The notes: generated by a model not told the origin, from the sequence alone. Counted from the stretch's first letter, positions 33,917 to 42,665 are shown. The stretch is DNA of 64,000 bases from Limosilactobacillus secaliphilus (GCF_001437055.1 NZ_JQBW01000006.1:1-64000); one strand, 5' to 3'. Numbers and translations are program-made.

Positions 33917-35410
33917 TTAGTCTTCCAAGTGGTGACGACGAGCTTGAACGTCGTAGTAGATCCAAGCAACTGCACCAAAGAAGACAGGGCCGAAGATGGT
34001 CCAGAAGGCCGTCTGCCAGTCACCCGTCATGATTGGGGCAATGCAGGTAAAGATAATCCCGAAGGCAACGATCAGGCAAACAAAGATTGAAACAATGTTG
34101 GTCGTTGTCTTGGACTTGAAGAAGACGAATGGCCGTGCCAGGTCAGTCCGCTTCTTGAAGAATGGGAAGGCACCGGCAATGAACAGGTATGGCATTGAGT
34201 TAGTAACATTAGCCATGTTGGTCAAAATTTGGTAGAAGTCTTGGGCACCAGAACCACCGAAGGCTACACCGAAGATGATCAAGCAGATAACAACACATTG
34301 GATACCCATTGCGTAAGCTGGCATACCGTGCTTGTTCAGTGTGGTAATCTTCTTAGACCACAGACGAGAGTCAGACCCAAGGATCAAGGCCTTAACTGGT
34401 GAGTAAATCATAACGAAGAATGAACCAACGTAAGCAAAGAACATCCCAAGACCGGTGAACCGGCTCATGAATGAACCAATTGCCAGTGAAGCGCCATTGG
34501 ATAAGCCTAAAGCATGACCCATAACGACACCGGCGTTGCTCATCATGACATAGGAAATGTTACCTAAGTTAACTTCCTTGCCACCTAAGACCTTCTGCCA
34601 GTTAGCTGAAATACCCCACATGAAGATCATAACGGCGTACAGCACCGTGATGACAATCATGGAGATCACCATAGCAGTTGGGAACGTCTTCTTTGGGTTC
34701 TTGATTGAATCCATCAAAGTACCAATTGATTCCAAACCACCGTAAGCAAAAATAGCATAAATAACAAATGATAAAGTAGCAATCGTAGTTTGGAACTTAG
34801 GGTTCGGTGACTTGAAGAATGAGGAAGCACCGTGGATTGGCTGGAGAACAACCCCGTGTTGACCAATCCAAATAACAATTGAAATAACAACGAACAGAAC
34901 CGTCAGAATGGAAACCATTGTCCCACCAAAGGTACCAACCTTGGCGATCTTGTCAACACCGTGACTAGCGGTAATCGTAACGAAGATCACCCACAGAATT
35001 GCCAGCACCCCAACGAACTGGGTTGCTGAAAGACCTAAGACGGACCAGGTCTGCGTCTTATCGGAACCAGAAATCAACGTGGACAGCGGAATCCAAACCT
35101 TAGAAGCCGTTGAAACCATCCAAACAATCCATGCGGACATCCAGATGAAAGTACCGATGAAGGCCACCCGCTTGCTGCCGGCAGCTTCCAGCCAGGAATA
35201 AATACCCCCTTCCGCTTTGGGCAGAGCAGAACCATATTCGGCAATCATCATGGCAATTGGCAGGAAGAAGACAATTGCGGCGACGACATACCAGAAAATA
35301 GAAGCATAGCCCATTTGGTAAAAGGCAACTGGTGAGTTAGCAAACCCGAAAACGGTCGTGAAGATCATCATGACCAGGGAGAATAACCCAATTTGCTTTT
35401 TTGTAGACAT
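33917..35410 (-). CDS. APC-superfamily amino acid permease (YjeM / glutamate:GABA antiporter type)
   Basis: 497 residues and about 12-13 membrane segments. The N-terminus KKQIGLFSLVMMIFTTVFGFANSPVAFYQMG and the ALPKAEGGIYSWLEAA loop match the YjeM branch of glutamate:GABA antiporters. The substrate is not known. No decarboxylase gene is adjacent, so an acid-resistance antiport system cannot be claimed. AAGGAG precedes the ATG by 8 nt. Confidence 0.85.
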   Translation of the reverse strand: MSTKKQIGLFSLVMMIFTTVFGFANSPVAFYQMGYASIFWYVVAAIVFFLPIAMMIAEYGSALPKAEGGIYSWLEAAGSKRVAFIGTFIWMSAWIVWMVSTASKVWIPLSTLISGSDKTQTWSVLGLSATQFVGVLAILWVIFVTITASHGVDKIAKVGTFGGTMVSILTVLFVVISIVIWIGQHGVVLQPIHGASSFFKSPNPKFQTTIATLSFVIYAIFAYGGLESIGTLMDSIKNPKKTFPTAMVISMIVITVLYAVMIFMWGISANWQKVLGGKEVNLGNISYVMMSNAGVVMGHALGLSNGASLAIGSFMSRFTGLGMFFAYVGSFFVMIYSPVKALILGSDSRLWSKKITTLNKHGMPAYAMGIQCVVICLIIFGVAFGGSGAQDFYQILTNMANVTNSMPYLFIAGAFPFFKKRTDLARPFVFFKSKTTTNIVSIFVCLIVAFGIIFTCIAPIMTGDWQTAFWTIFGPVFFGAVAWIYYDVQARRHHLED

Positions 35411-35658
35411 CTCTTTCGCTCCTTTATTAGAAAAATATTAACAATCCTTAGAAATTATTATACGACTATTTTGAAATTTATGTCCGAAAATGTTGAATTA
35501 ACGAGATAATTGGCCGAAATTATCTCAAAACTTAATTCACAACGTATTCTAATATGTTTTGCTTAAGATTCTTAAGTGAATTTATTCACAGCTGACCCAT
35601 TTATGTTTTAAAATGGGATTGCTTATTAAATAATATGTTTTAGAAAGTGTGATTATCT

Positions 35659-36054
35659 ATGAAAATGCGTCGAATCGACCACATTGTTTTGACGGTCAGT
35701 GATCTGGAACGGTCCCGCCGTTTCTACCACGAAGTCTTTGATATGCCGGTAATTGACCAGCAGACCAATGATGAGGTCGTTACCCTGCGTTGTGGTCATC
35801 AGTTAATTCGTTTGCAGACGGTTGGCCGGGATCAAAAAGCCCTCCAAGCCGACAAGCCAACTGTTGGTGCTGCTGACCTTTGCCTGGTTTCTGGCGACGA
35901 TGTTAACGAAACCCTGCACCACTTCAAATCCTATTATGTGGATGTCATTGCCGGCCCAGTGACGAAGTACGGTTCAGAGGGACAAATGACTTCCATCTAC
36001 CTTCGCGACCCTGATCAGAACTTAATTGAAGTTGCCTTCTACAAAAATAAGTAA
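35659..36054 (+). CDS. VOC-family (glyoxalase-like) protein
   Basis: 131 residues. Two beta-alpha-beta-beta-beta modules are visible: RIDHIVLTVSDLERSRRFYHEVF at the N-terminus (metal-ligand His8) and YLRDPDQNLIEVAFY at the C-terminus (metal-ligand Glu). It may be a lyase, dioxygenase or resistance protein; the substrate is unknown. The GNAT gene follows after 73 nt. Confidence 0.85.
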   Translation: MKMRRIDHIVLTVSDLERSRRFYHEVFDMPVIDQQTNDEVVTLRCGHQLIRLQTVGRDQKALQADKPTVGAADLCLVSGDDVNETLHHFKSYYVDVIAGPVTKYGSEGQMTSIYLRDPDQNLIEVAFYKNK

Positions 36055-36127
36055 AGTAGTTGTGTAAACTACATTGATCAATTTATAATTAATTACGAAG
36101 ATTTTTATTTGAACGGAGGTTTCAATT

Positions 36128-36652
36128 ATGGGTGAAGCTATTTACATGCGTAAAGCAACACTAGACGACCTGGATGCTGTCTGGGACATCATCCAAAACG
36201 CAAAGAAATTACTGAAGGCAGATGGCAGTGACCAATGGCAAAGCGGTTATCCTTCACGTTTGAGCATGGAACAGGATATCGAAGCAAACTCTTGTTACCT
36301 ATTAATGTATGGTGATGAAATTGTCGGTACCGGTACTTTAATGCTGCAAGGTGATACGCACTACGCCTACATCGTTGATGGTAAGTGGAAGAACGCCGGC
36401 CACCCATTCGCAACCATTAACCGGATCGCGATTACTTCTGGTTACCGGGGCAAGCACTTTGCTAACTACATCATGTCAACCTTGATCAGTATTGCTTATA
36501 CCAATGGTGTACGCAACATCCGGATTTCCACCCACGAAAAGAATGAACGGGTCCACAACCTGGTTCAAAACTTTGGCTTCGTTCAGCGTGGTAAGGTTTA
36601 CACCGGTCCAACTGACAAGGATATTCGTAACGCTTACGAATTGAACCTGTAA
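36128..36652 (+). CDS. GNAT-family N-acetyltransferase
   Basis: 174 residues. The acetyl-CoA-binding motif A is RIAITSGYRGKHFANYIMSTLISIAYTNG (about residues 98-127), followed by IRISTHEKNERVHNLVQNFGFVQRG, a classic GNAT C-terminal half. The substrate is unknown. The ribosome binding site GGAGG is strong. A terminator follows. Confidence 0.88.
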   Translation: MGEAIYMRKATLDDLDAVWDIIQNAKKLLKADGSDQWQSGYPSRLSMEQDIEANSCYLLMYGDEIVGTGTLMLQGDTHYAYIVDGKWKNAGHPFATINRIAITSGYRGKHFANYIMSTLISIAYTNGVRNIRISTHEKNERVHNLVQNFGFVQRGKVYTGPTDKDIRNAYELNL

Positions 36653-36674
36653 TCAAACAAGACAAATAGTTGTT

Positions 36675-36726
36675 AGGGAGTGAAAGCCCGCCTGCTGACA
36701 TGGCAGGCTGCTCTCACCCCTTTTTT
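36675..36726 (+). terminator. terminator after the GNAT gene
   Basis: GGGAGTGAAAGCCCGCCTGC pairs imperfectly with GCAGGCTGCTCTCACCCC and is followed by TTTTTT. Confidence 0.8.
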
Positions 36727-36742
36727 ATTTGCGGAGGTCATT

Positions 36743-38461
36743 ATGGCAGCATCTATTTCCAAAAGCGAGCGTCTGGCTGAGATCATCAAGATTATGCGGC
36801 GTCATCAATTTTTGAGTAATTTCTATCATCAAACCAATCCAAAGGAAGTTCTGGCTGCCTTTCAAGAGTTGGGGCCGACCTTCATCAAAATGGGTCAACT
36901 GATTTCTACCCGTCCCGACTTGGTTTCGCCCGCCTATATCAAGGCTCTCAGCAAGTTGCAGGACCAGGTGCCCGCCGACTCATATGAAACGGTTTGCCAG
37001 GTCATCAAGAATAATACCGGCCACACGCCAGACGAACTGTTTAAAAGCTTTGACCATCAACCCTTTGCTTCGGCTTCGGTTGGTCAGTGCCACTATGCAA
37101 CTCTGAAAGACGGGACGAAAGTGGTCGTTAAGGTGCAGCACCCAGCAGTGGACCAGCTGATTAAGGCGGACTTGGCCCTCTTCCACCGTGCCGTCAAATT
37201 GATGAAGTATGTGCCCGGCAAGCTGACCGTTGTGGATTTCAATCAAGTGTTGGCAGAATTAAGTGCCTCCCTCTTGAGCGAAGTTAATACCATGCAGGAA
37301 GCCGTGTGGGGTCAAGAATTCTACCAGCACAACAATGGCGATGGTATCATCCAGGTGCCAAAAGTTTACTTGGATCAGTGTCACCCACAAATTCTGGTCA
37401 ACCAGGCCATGCCGGGCAAGTCAATCAAATATCTGGTTAACCAGCCAGCACCGACCGACAAGCAGGCCGCCCAACAGTGGCAGGCCGAACGCAAAACCGT
37501 GGCCGAAACCCTGGTTCAGAACTTTATTAAACAGGTGTTTGTCGATCATTTCTTCCATGCCGACCCGCACCCAGGCAATATTTTGTTCTACCGGGTAACG
37601 AAACCACAATTGGCAACCAAGAAGGATGTTCAGCGCCAATTTGGTGACTTAACCGTCCACTTCAGCAGTCAAGAATCCCTGCCACCATACCGCTTGGTTT
37701 ACCTGGACTTTGGGATGATGGGCCGCTTATCTAGTGCCATGGCGGATGGGATTGCCAAGATTATCCTGGCCATTGCTAGCCGTGATGAATACGCAGCTGC
37801 CCAAGCCGTCTTGAACGTCTGCAACCGCACTGGCGAAGTTGATGAACAAGGCTTCACCCGTGATTTTGGTCGTTTTATTCAACCATATTTGAAGACGCAC
37901 CTGGCCGACATCGATATGGGTCAGCTAATCTTCTCAATGACCCAGCTTTGTCAAGGACACCATCTGCAGCTACGGCCGGAAGTCACCCTATTATTTAAGG
38001 CCTTTGGCAGCCTTGAAATGACCGTCGCCAAACTCGATCCACAGATTTCGATGATGAGTGTGGCCCGGCCATTTGCTAATCAATGGTTTAAAGAGCACTA
38101 TAATCTCAAAGAATCGTTGGCTAACCATGCCCATGAAGGCTACTCTGCCCTAGTTGCTGGAGCCCAAATCCCTAAAAAAGCCAACCGTTTGTTAGATCAG
38201 GTTTTGAATGGTCAAGGACGGGTCAACCTGCACTATGTTGGTCAACGGAAAGTATTGGACAAGGCCAACCGCATGTTAAACCGACTCTTGATTGTGATCA
38301 TGCTGGCTTCTTTGATCATGTCATCATCAATCCTTGTGGTCGGTTCGTCAGCTCACCCGGTCATCTACAAGCTGGGCGTGGCCGGTTGGGTATTGGCCAT
38401 TGTGATTACCGCCATCCTGCTAATAAAAAACGCCTACGATTCCTGGCATCGTAGGCACTAA
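36743..38461 (+). CDS. UbiB/ABC1 (AarF) protein kinase-like ATPase
   Basis: 572 residues from MAASISKSERLAEI, with GGAGG just upstream. UbiB hallmarks are FIKMGQLISTRPDL (KxGQ motif), PFASASVGQCHYATL (Ala-rich nucleotide loop), VVVKVQHP (catalytic Lys), FHADPHPGN and YLDFGMMGRL (DFG). Two C-terminal membrane helices (about 515-570) anchor it. In other bacteria UbiB supports ubiquinone synthesis; lactobacilli do not make ubiquinone, so it may serve lipid or menaquinone-related metabolism or transport. The 3' end contains the terminator of the convergent CopY gene. Confidence 0.87.
   Translation: MAASISKSERLAEIIKIMRRHQFLSNFYHQTNPKEVLAAFQELGPTFIKMGQLISTRPDLVSPAYIKALSKLQDQVPADSYETVCQVIKNNTGHTPDELFKSFDHQPFASASVGQCHYATLKDGTKVVVKVQHPAVDQLIKADLALFHRAVKLMKYVPGKLTVVDFNQVLAELSASLLSEVNTMQEAVWGQEFYQHNNGDGIIQVPKVYLDQCHPQILVNQAMPGKSIKYLVNQPAPTDKQAAQQWQAERKTVAETLVQNFIKQVFVDHFFHADPHPGNILFYRVTKPQLATKKDVQRQFGDLTVHFSSQESLPPYRLVYLDFGMMGRLSSAMADGIAKIILAIASRDEYAAAQAVLNVCNRTGEVDEQGFTRDFGRFIQPYLKTHLADIDMGQLIFSMTQLCQGHHLQLRPEVTLLFKAFGSLEMTVAKLDPQISMMSVARPFANQWFKEHYNLKESLANHAHEGYSALVAGAQIPKKANRLLDQVLNGQGRVNLHYVGQRKVLDKANRMLNRLLIVIMLASLIMSSSILVVGSSAHPVIYKLGVAGWVLAIVITAILLIKNAYDSWHRRH
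38424..38457 (-). terminator. terminator of the CopY gene, embedded in the ubiB 3' end
   Basis: GCCTACGAT and ATCGTAGGC form a stem and the minus strand continues TTTTTTATTA. It lies 31 nt past the stop of the CopY-like gene, inside the last codons of the UbiB gene. Confidence 0.75.
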
Positions 38462-38487
38462 TCATTCAGCGATATTCAGTTGGATTG

Positions 38488-38919
38488 TCAATCGCAGCGA
38501 ATGTCCTCTCCTGGCACACAATCGCAATCAACCATTTCGGGAGCATTTACGGCTTTTTGGGCTAACAGCTTTTGTAAACTGGCGATATCCTTTTTACTTA
38601 GTTCGGTATGCTTGATCACATGTAACAAAGATTGACCGGCATGCATTTGACAAATACTGGCAAATAATTGATCCACCGCTTCATTCATTGTTTCCTGTTC
38701 TTTTACCAAGGGTTGGTAGATAAATGCACGACCATGCCGAATGGTCTTTAAAGCACCCTTCTTAACCAGGCGATGTAACAACGTCTTAATGGTCGCGGAT
38801 TGCCAGTCAACCTTACGCTGCAGAATAGTAGTCACTTGGGCACTGGTAGCTTCTTTCAGCGTCCAAATAATCCGCATCACTTGCCATTCTGCGGGGCTAA
38901 TATCACAATTTGTCTCCAT
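38488..38919 (-). CDS. copY: CopY/BlaI-family repressor
   Basis: 143 residues from METNCDISPAEWQVM, with GAGG 8 nt upstream; the GTG at 38928 is less likely. The BlaI/MecI/CopY winged helix covers about 1-75 (AEWQVMRIIWTLKEATSAQVT...ATIKTLLHRLVKKG). The C-terminus VDCDCVPGEDIRCD resembles the CxCx4CxC copper-binding tail of CopY, but the last Cys pair is altered (CxC-x7-C). A perfect cop box lies upstream. It should repress genes when copper is low, yet no CopA, CopB or CopZ gene is adjacent. Confidence 0.82.
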   Translation of the reverse strand: METNCDISPAEWQVMRIIWTLKEATSAQVTTILQRKVDWQSATIKTLLHRLVKKGALKTIRHGRAFIYQPLVKEQETMNEAVDQLFASICQMHAGQSLLHVIKHTELSKKDIASLQKLLAQKAVNAPEMVDCDCVPGEDIRCD

Positions 38920-38941
38920 CGAATTCACCTCAGTTTTAATT

Positions 38942-38951
38942 TACAACCGTA
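38942..38951. promoter_or_regulatory. cop box (CopY operator)
   Basis: TACAACCGTA matches the lactococcal/enterococcal CopR/CopY operator consensus KACANNYGTA exactly. It is 22 nt upstream of the copY start, so autoregulation is likely. Confidence 0.7.
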
Positions 38952-39054
38952 AACTTATTTCGTCAATTATCTGGGGCTGGATTCCGATTCATTGTTAATG
39001 AACAATTAAGACAAATTCATGCAATTCTTAAGCCTGCAACCGCTTACCATCTGT

Positions 39055-39060
39055 TATAAT
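39055..39060 (+). promoter_or_regulatory. -10 box upstream of the small membrane peptide gene
   Basis: A perfect TATAAT lies 56 nt before the ORF at 39117. No good -35 box is visible at the expected distance. Confidence 0.4.
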
Positions 39061-39116
39061 GAGTCGAAAGAAAACAATACTTAAATTACTTAAGATGGTA
39101 AAAGGGAGTGTGTCAT

Positions 39117-39233
39117 ATGATGTCGACTTTAAGCAACCTCATTGCAATGATTGGTTTATTATTCTTAATGGTAATTACGCTCTTCCATGGGGTTCATATG
39201 ACCCATTTTGGTAGCCATCACCGCGCTGCCTAA
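39117..39233 (+). CDS. small His-rich membrane peptide, 38 residues
   Basis: The peptide starts MMSTLSNLIAMIGLLFLMV, a single membrane helix, and ends TLFHGVHMTHFGSHHRAA with five His and two Met-type potential metal ligands. AAGGGAG lies 8 nt upstream of the first ATG, a TATAAT box lies further upstream and a strong terminator follows, so it looks like a real monocistronic gene. It is divergent from the CopY gene. Metal binding is inference only; no family was recognised. Confidence 0.6.
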   Translation: MMSTLSNLIAMIGLLFLMVITLFHGVHMTHFGSHHRAA

Positions 39234-39257
39234 ACCAGAAAAGCTAAACTTCAGACG

Positions 39258-39285
39258 GACTGCTGATTTTTCAGCAGTTTTTTTG
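39258..39285 (+). terminator. terminator after the small membrane peptide gene
   Basis: ACTGCTGA and TCAGCAGT form a stem followed by a run of seven T residues. Confidence 0.85.
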
Positions 39286-39569
39286 TGCTATTTTTAGGTC
39301 ATTAAAGTTATCCGCAATAAATAACCCTGTTTGAAAAATATTTTTTTGAAAATTGGCGCCCAAGGCATTGAGTGTTTAACAAGAAAACTATAATCAACAA
39401 GAGCTCAATCCCTTCTCGCCCTTCACTTTCTTTTATTACAGAATCATTACAATAACTAATATAACAAAATTATTTATTTATCCATGATAACTAGAACGCC
39501 TTTTCTTCAACTTTTTGTGTCACTTTTAATAAATCATGCTATACTAAAAATTGAAAAGAGGTCTTAGAT
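39286..39569. other. AT-rich gap with a possible long stem-loop and a promoter
   Basis: No ORF is seen. Between 39355 and 39420 GGCG..AAGG.ATTGAG can pair with CTCAAT..CTT..CGCC around a loop of about 30 nt containing TATAAT (39389). A second -10-like TATACT at 39540-39545 probably drives the 68-residue gene. Confidence 0.4.
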
Positions 39570-39776
39570 ATGGAAATGAATGAACAAGCTATTCAAAACA
39601 TTAACAAATCTGACTTCGAATTCACGGACGAGAAGGACAACAAGATTGATTTAAGCAAGGTCGCTGAAGAACCTAAGGGCACCGAATACGACTTCCGTCT
39701 TAACAACCACATTGTCCAAGACAACATGACGGAGAATCAAATGGAAGAAACGGTTAACCACCTGTTTGCCGCTTAA
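39570..39776 (+). CDS. small acidic hypothetical protein
   Basis: 68 residues, rich in Asp, Glu and Asn (DFEFTDEKDNKIDLSKVAEE). GAAAAGAGG lies upstream of the ATG and TATACT 25 nt before it. It has no membrane segment and no recognised domain. It is monocistronic with a terminator. High conservation among lactobacilli would be the main test of reality. Confidence 0.65.
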   Translation: MEMNEQAIQNINKSDFEFTDEKDNKIDLSKVAEEPKGTEYDFRLNNHIVQDNMTENQMEETVNHLFAA

Positions 39777-39799
39777 TTTATAACTCAACTTATCTATTC

Positions 39800-39840
39800 A
39801 AAACTGCGATTGGGTCAATTCTCAACCGCAGTTTTATTTT
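39800..39840. terminator. bidirectional terminator between convergent genes
   Basis: AAAACTGCG..TTG pairs with CAA..CGCAGTTTT. It overlaps the stop codon of the minus-strand ComK-like gene. Confidence 0.75.
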
Positions 39841-40571
39841 ATCTGATAACAACGTTCCATCACCCTGGTCAGTTCCGCACGCATTTGTGGTTCGACTGCT
39901 TGGCCATAGTGCTGTTTGTATGCCTCGTTAACAATCCATAAGAGCTTGGCCTTTTCCCAGCATGCCACATGTACGCGCATCTGCCGGCCACGATGATAAT
40001 TATTTGCCAGTTGTGTGCATTCATGTTGGTAACCATAGCAATGCATCAGATAATGCAGGACGCCCAATTGGAGGTTCGATAACTCGTCGGCTGCCTCTAA
40101 GATCCTGGTAAAGGTGTCCTTATAGGCCGGAATAGCCACCCGACACTTCAAATTGCGATTAACTAGGTGCAAGTCAACCATCCCTTGGTCAGGCAAATAG
40201 ACATAGCCAGTTAGAAAGCGGGCCATATAGAAGACCAGGTTAGGATTATGTAAACCACCGCTGGGTAACAACCGATTTAGGCCGGCAATTATCCCGCGCA
40301 CATTTTTGCCTAGTAATCGTGAGCTTGGACAGATATTGCTCTGTAAGCAGTTATTTACCCGAGCAAAAGAATTAATGGATTCACGCAGGCTTTGATCAAT
40401 CACCACATGGCTGCCATCGGCCATTAAAACGAAAGTCTGATGATCACCGTAAGAAGTTAACAGCAAACAATTGTCCCAATTCAAATTGGCTCGCTGCAAG
40501 TGACAATTTACCTGTGCTTTCAAAGCATTCAACGTTATAAGCCCATCTTCAGCCTGACCTTCATCTTCCAT
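39834..40571 (-). CDS. ComK-like competence regulator (tentative)
   Basis: 245 residues from the ATG at 40571; a GTG at 40574 precedes it. I see a distant match to ComK in order: a Ser-Ser-Arg-x2-Gly stretch (CPSSRLLGKNVRG), then LLPSGGLHNPNLVFYMARF in place of the ComK PPIMVDPSNQIFLFPT strand, then a short hydrophobic strand and NRNLKCRVAIPAYKDTFTRIL in place of the Asn-Gly..LPIS..SF helix. The C-terminal 70 residues are extra. ComK binds promoters of DNA-uptake genes. The divergent ComX/SigH gene next door supports a competence role. Assignment by eye only. Confidence 0.5.
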   Translation of the reverse strand: MEDEGQAEDGLITLNALKAQVNCHLQRANLNWDNCLLLTSYGDHQTFVLMADGSHVVIDQSLRESINSFARVNNCLQSNICPSSRLLGKNVRGIIAGLNRLLPSGGLHNPNLVFYMARFLTGYVYLPDQGMVDLHLVNRNLKCRVAIPAYKDTFTRILEAADELSNLQLGVLHYLMHCYGYQHECTQLANNYHRGRQMRVHVACWEKAKLLWIVNEAYKQHYGQAVEPQMRAELTRVMERCYQIK

Positions 40572-40875
40572 CACTAACCACTACTTTCTTCTAACCGCTG
40601 TAACCGTTTTCAAGGCCACTCAAAGATTAACGAAAATCAGGAAACATGTCAATGATTATTCAAGATAATAGTCGCTATCGATCAACAAATAACGTTTTGT
40701 TCAGCATTTGTCCAAAGATCTGCCAGCAAACATTTTTTTGATTATATTTAGAAGAATCATTTCATTAATCACTCTTTTAACTTCTAAACGTCATTTTTGC
40801 GATTAACGTTCTTTTGATTTTTGTAGCTATCCTAAAATCGCTTGGCCAAGTAAAACAAGCAAAGGATAGATGAAG

Positions 40876-41415
40876 ATGAATTCAGTTAACAAAATTGCGT
40901 TTCAAAAAGCGATTAAGCAAAGTTACAAACCTCAATATCAGTCCATCATTTTTGGTGCCTTGAAAAGACTCCATCAGTGTCCTCAGCAAGCCAACTGGGA
41001 CGACCTTGTGCAAGAAGCCCGAATTGTCCTGGCTTCAAAGTTGATGGTCATAGGCAATAATGATAAACAGCGCAATCCCTACCTGTACCAATACGTGTAC
41101 TGGCGATTACTTGATTTATTGCGTAGTCAACAGCGCCGCCTGACTCGCCAGGTCAATCAGGATGAGGACAACCAAATCATTTTGCCAATCGATGATCATA
41201 TGAGTGAAGTCTACGAACGGCGTGAAAATGATCAGCTCTTCAAGCAGTTAAAACCCATTCTGACATCTCGGCAAAAAGCCTACTTGGATTTGTTATTGCA
41301 AGGTTATTCTGATCAAGAAATTGCTTTAGCTTGGCATTGCTCAAGACAAGCCCTAAATAACCTACGTCGGCGCGTAATTGCCAAAGGACGGCGGTTATTT
41401 AAACAGCATAATTAA
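40876..41415 (+). CDS. comX: ComX/SigH-type alternative sigma factor
   Basis: 179 residues from the second ATG, with AAAGGA 9 nt upstream; the ATG at 40870 is too close to it. Sigma region 2 is recognisable in WDDLVQEARIVLASKL...YLYQYVYWRLLDLLRSQQR. Region 4 is LTSRQKAYLDLLLQGYSDQEIALAWHCSRQALNNLRRRV with a helix-turn-helix. The small size fits ComX/SigH, which directs RNA polymerase to late competence promoters. It is divergent from a ComK-like gene, with 300 nt of AT-rich DNA between them. Confidence 0.75.
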   Translation: MNSVNKIAFQKAIKQSYKPQYQSIIFGALKRLHQCPQQANWDDLVQEARIVLASKLMVIGNNDKQRNPYLYQYVYWRLLDLLRSQQRRLTRQVNQDEDNQIILPIDDHMSEVYERRENDQLFKQLKPILTSRQKAYLDLLLQGYSDQEIALAWHCSRQALNNLRRRVIAKGRRLFKQHN

Positions 41416-41435
41416 TTTACTTTAACGGTCTCGCT

Positions 41436-41570
41436 TTAGCTGGCGGGGCTTTTTTCAATTAATGCACTCATCAATAAGTGAATGGCATCGGGGCTGTAGC
41501 CATGTGCCCGCAAATAATCCGTTGCAATCAGCCAATCACCATTGACCAGTAGAGACTCAAGATCGTTCAT
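41436..41570 (-). CDS. small hypothetical protein, 44 residues, convergent with comX
   Basis: It begins MNDLESLLVNGDWLIATDYL and ends ALIEKSPAS; amphipathic helices are likely. A GGGGGG-rich ribosome binding site (ATAGGGGGGTAAG) lies about 6 nt upstream of the ATG. Its 3' end overlaps the GC-rich hairpin that ends comX. No family was recognised. Confidence 0.5.
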   Translation of the reverse strand: MNDLESLLVNGDWLIATDYLRAHGYSPDAIHLLMSALIEKSPAS

Positions 41571-41732
41571 TTTCTTACCCCCCTATTATTTACACACGGC
41601 AAAACTCATAAATTACAACAAAATAATCAAATAATTTTCAATTTAGATAAGCGGCCGCGAGCCATTTTTGCCTTGTCATCGTCATCCCAGCTCACTTATA
41701 ATTTATTGAAAAATGTTTAAGGAGGCGTTGCC

Positions 41733-42665
41733 ATGTCAATTGCGCAACTGTTTAACCAGGTCGCCGTGATCTTCCTGCTCATGCTGCTGGGAGCGTTCAT
41801 CCGCAAAATCGGGTTCCTCCATCCTCAATCGGTTAATGACCTAACCAATATCACCCTTTATTTCCTGTCACCACTAGTGATTATCAGGGCTTTTGAGCAA
41901 CCATTCTCCTCTGTGCGTTTCCATCAGTTGGCAGTTTTGGTAATCGGGGTGTTTCTGACTTACTTCGTCTCAATCATCTTAGCCAAGCTGGTCTTTTATC
42001 GAGAAAAAGATCTCAATATCAAGCGAATCGCCATCTATGGCAGCAGTTATTCCAATAATGGTTTCATGGGGATTCCATTAGCCCAGGGTCTCTTCGGCAG
42101 CATTGGTGTTTTCTACGCTGTGGCCTCAATGATCGGCTTCAACGTCATGTCCTGGACTCAGGGGATCGGTATCTTTCAAGAAAAGCAGCAACGCCACTGG
42201 GGCACCGAATTGAAAAAGATCCTGTTGAATCCCAACATCATCGCGATCATTTTAGGGCTGATCATGTTTATCAGTTCCTACCATTTGCCAAGAAGCATCG
42301 CCAGTTTCGTTAACTACACCAGTCCAGCATTCACTCCCTTATCAATGATTATCATCGGCAGCAACCTAGCCGACATGGAAGTCAAGTCGATTGAATTACC
42401 GCCTACGCTTTGGCTCAGCTTGGTGCTCAGAAACCTGGTCTTTCCAATTCTGGGGATTTTCATCCTCGTAGCTTTGGGTGTAACTGGTGTGCCCTTATAC
42501 ACAACCGTCATCCTCTCCGCTTGTCCAGTTGCTGGTTTAGTCGTCCTATTCACGCTGCAAGCTCATGGCAATGCCAAACCAGCCACGATGTTAATGAGCC
42601 TGTCCACCATCCTCAGCTTGATCACCATTCCCATTGTGTACTGGCTTTGCAGCTTGTTTGGCTAA
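41733..42665 (+). CDS. AEC-family (auxin efflux carrier-like) transporter
   Basis: 310 residues with 10 predicted membrane segments. AEC signatures include GAFIRKIGFLHPQSVNDLTNITLYFLSP at the N-terminus, YSNNGFMGIPLAQGLFG and the C-terminal SACPVAGLVVLFTLQ. Bacterial members include malate permeases (MleP). No malolactic gene is adjacent, so the substrate is open. AAGGAGG precedes the ATG. Confidence 0.85.
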   Translation: MSIAQLFNQVAVIFLLMLLGAFIRKIGFLHPQSVNDLTNITLYFLSPLVIIRAFEQPFSSVRFHQLAVLVIGVFLTYFVSIILAKLVFYREKDLNIKRIAIYGSSYSNNGFMGIPLAQGLFGSIGVFYAVASMIGFNVMSWTQGIGIFQEKQQRHWGTELKKILLNPNIIAIILGLIMFISSYHLPRSIASFVNYTSPAFTPLSMIIIGSNLADMEVKSIELPPTLWLSLVLRNLVFPILGIFILVALGVTGVPLYTTVILSACPVAGLVVLFTLQAHGNAKPATMLMSLSTILSLITIPIVYWLCSLFG

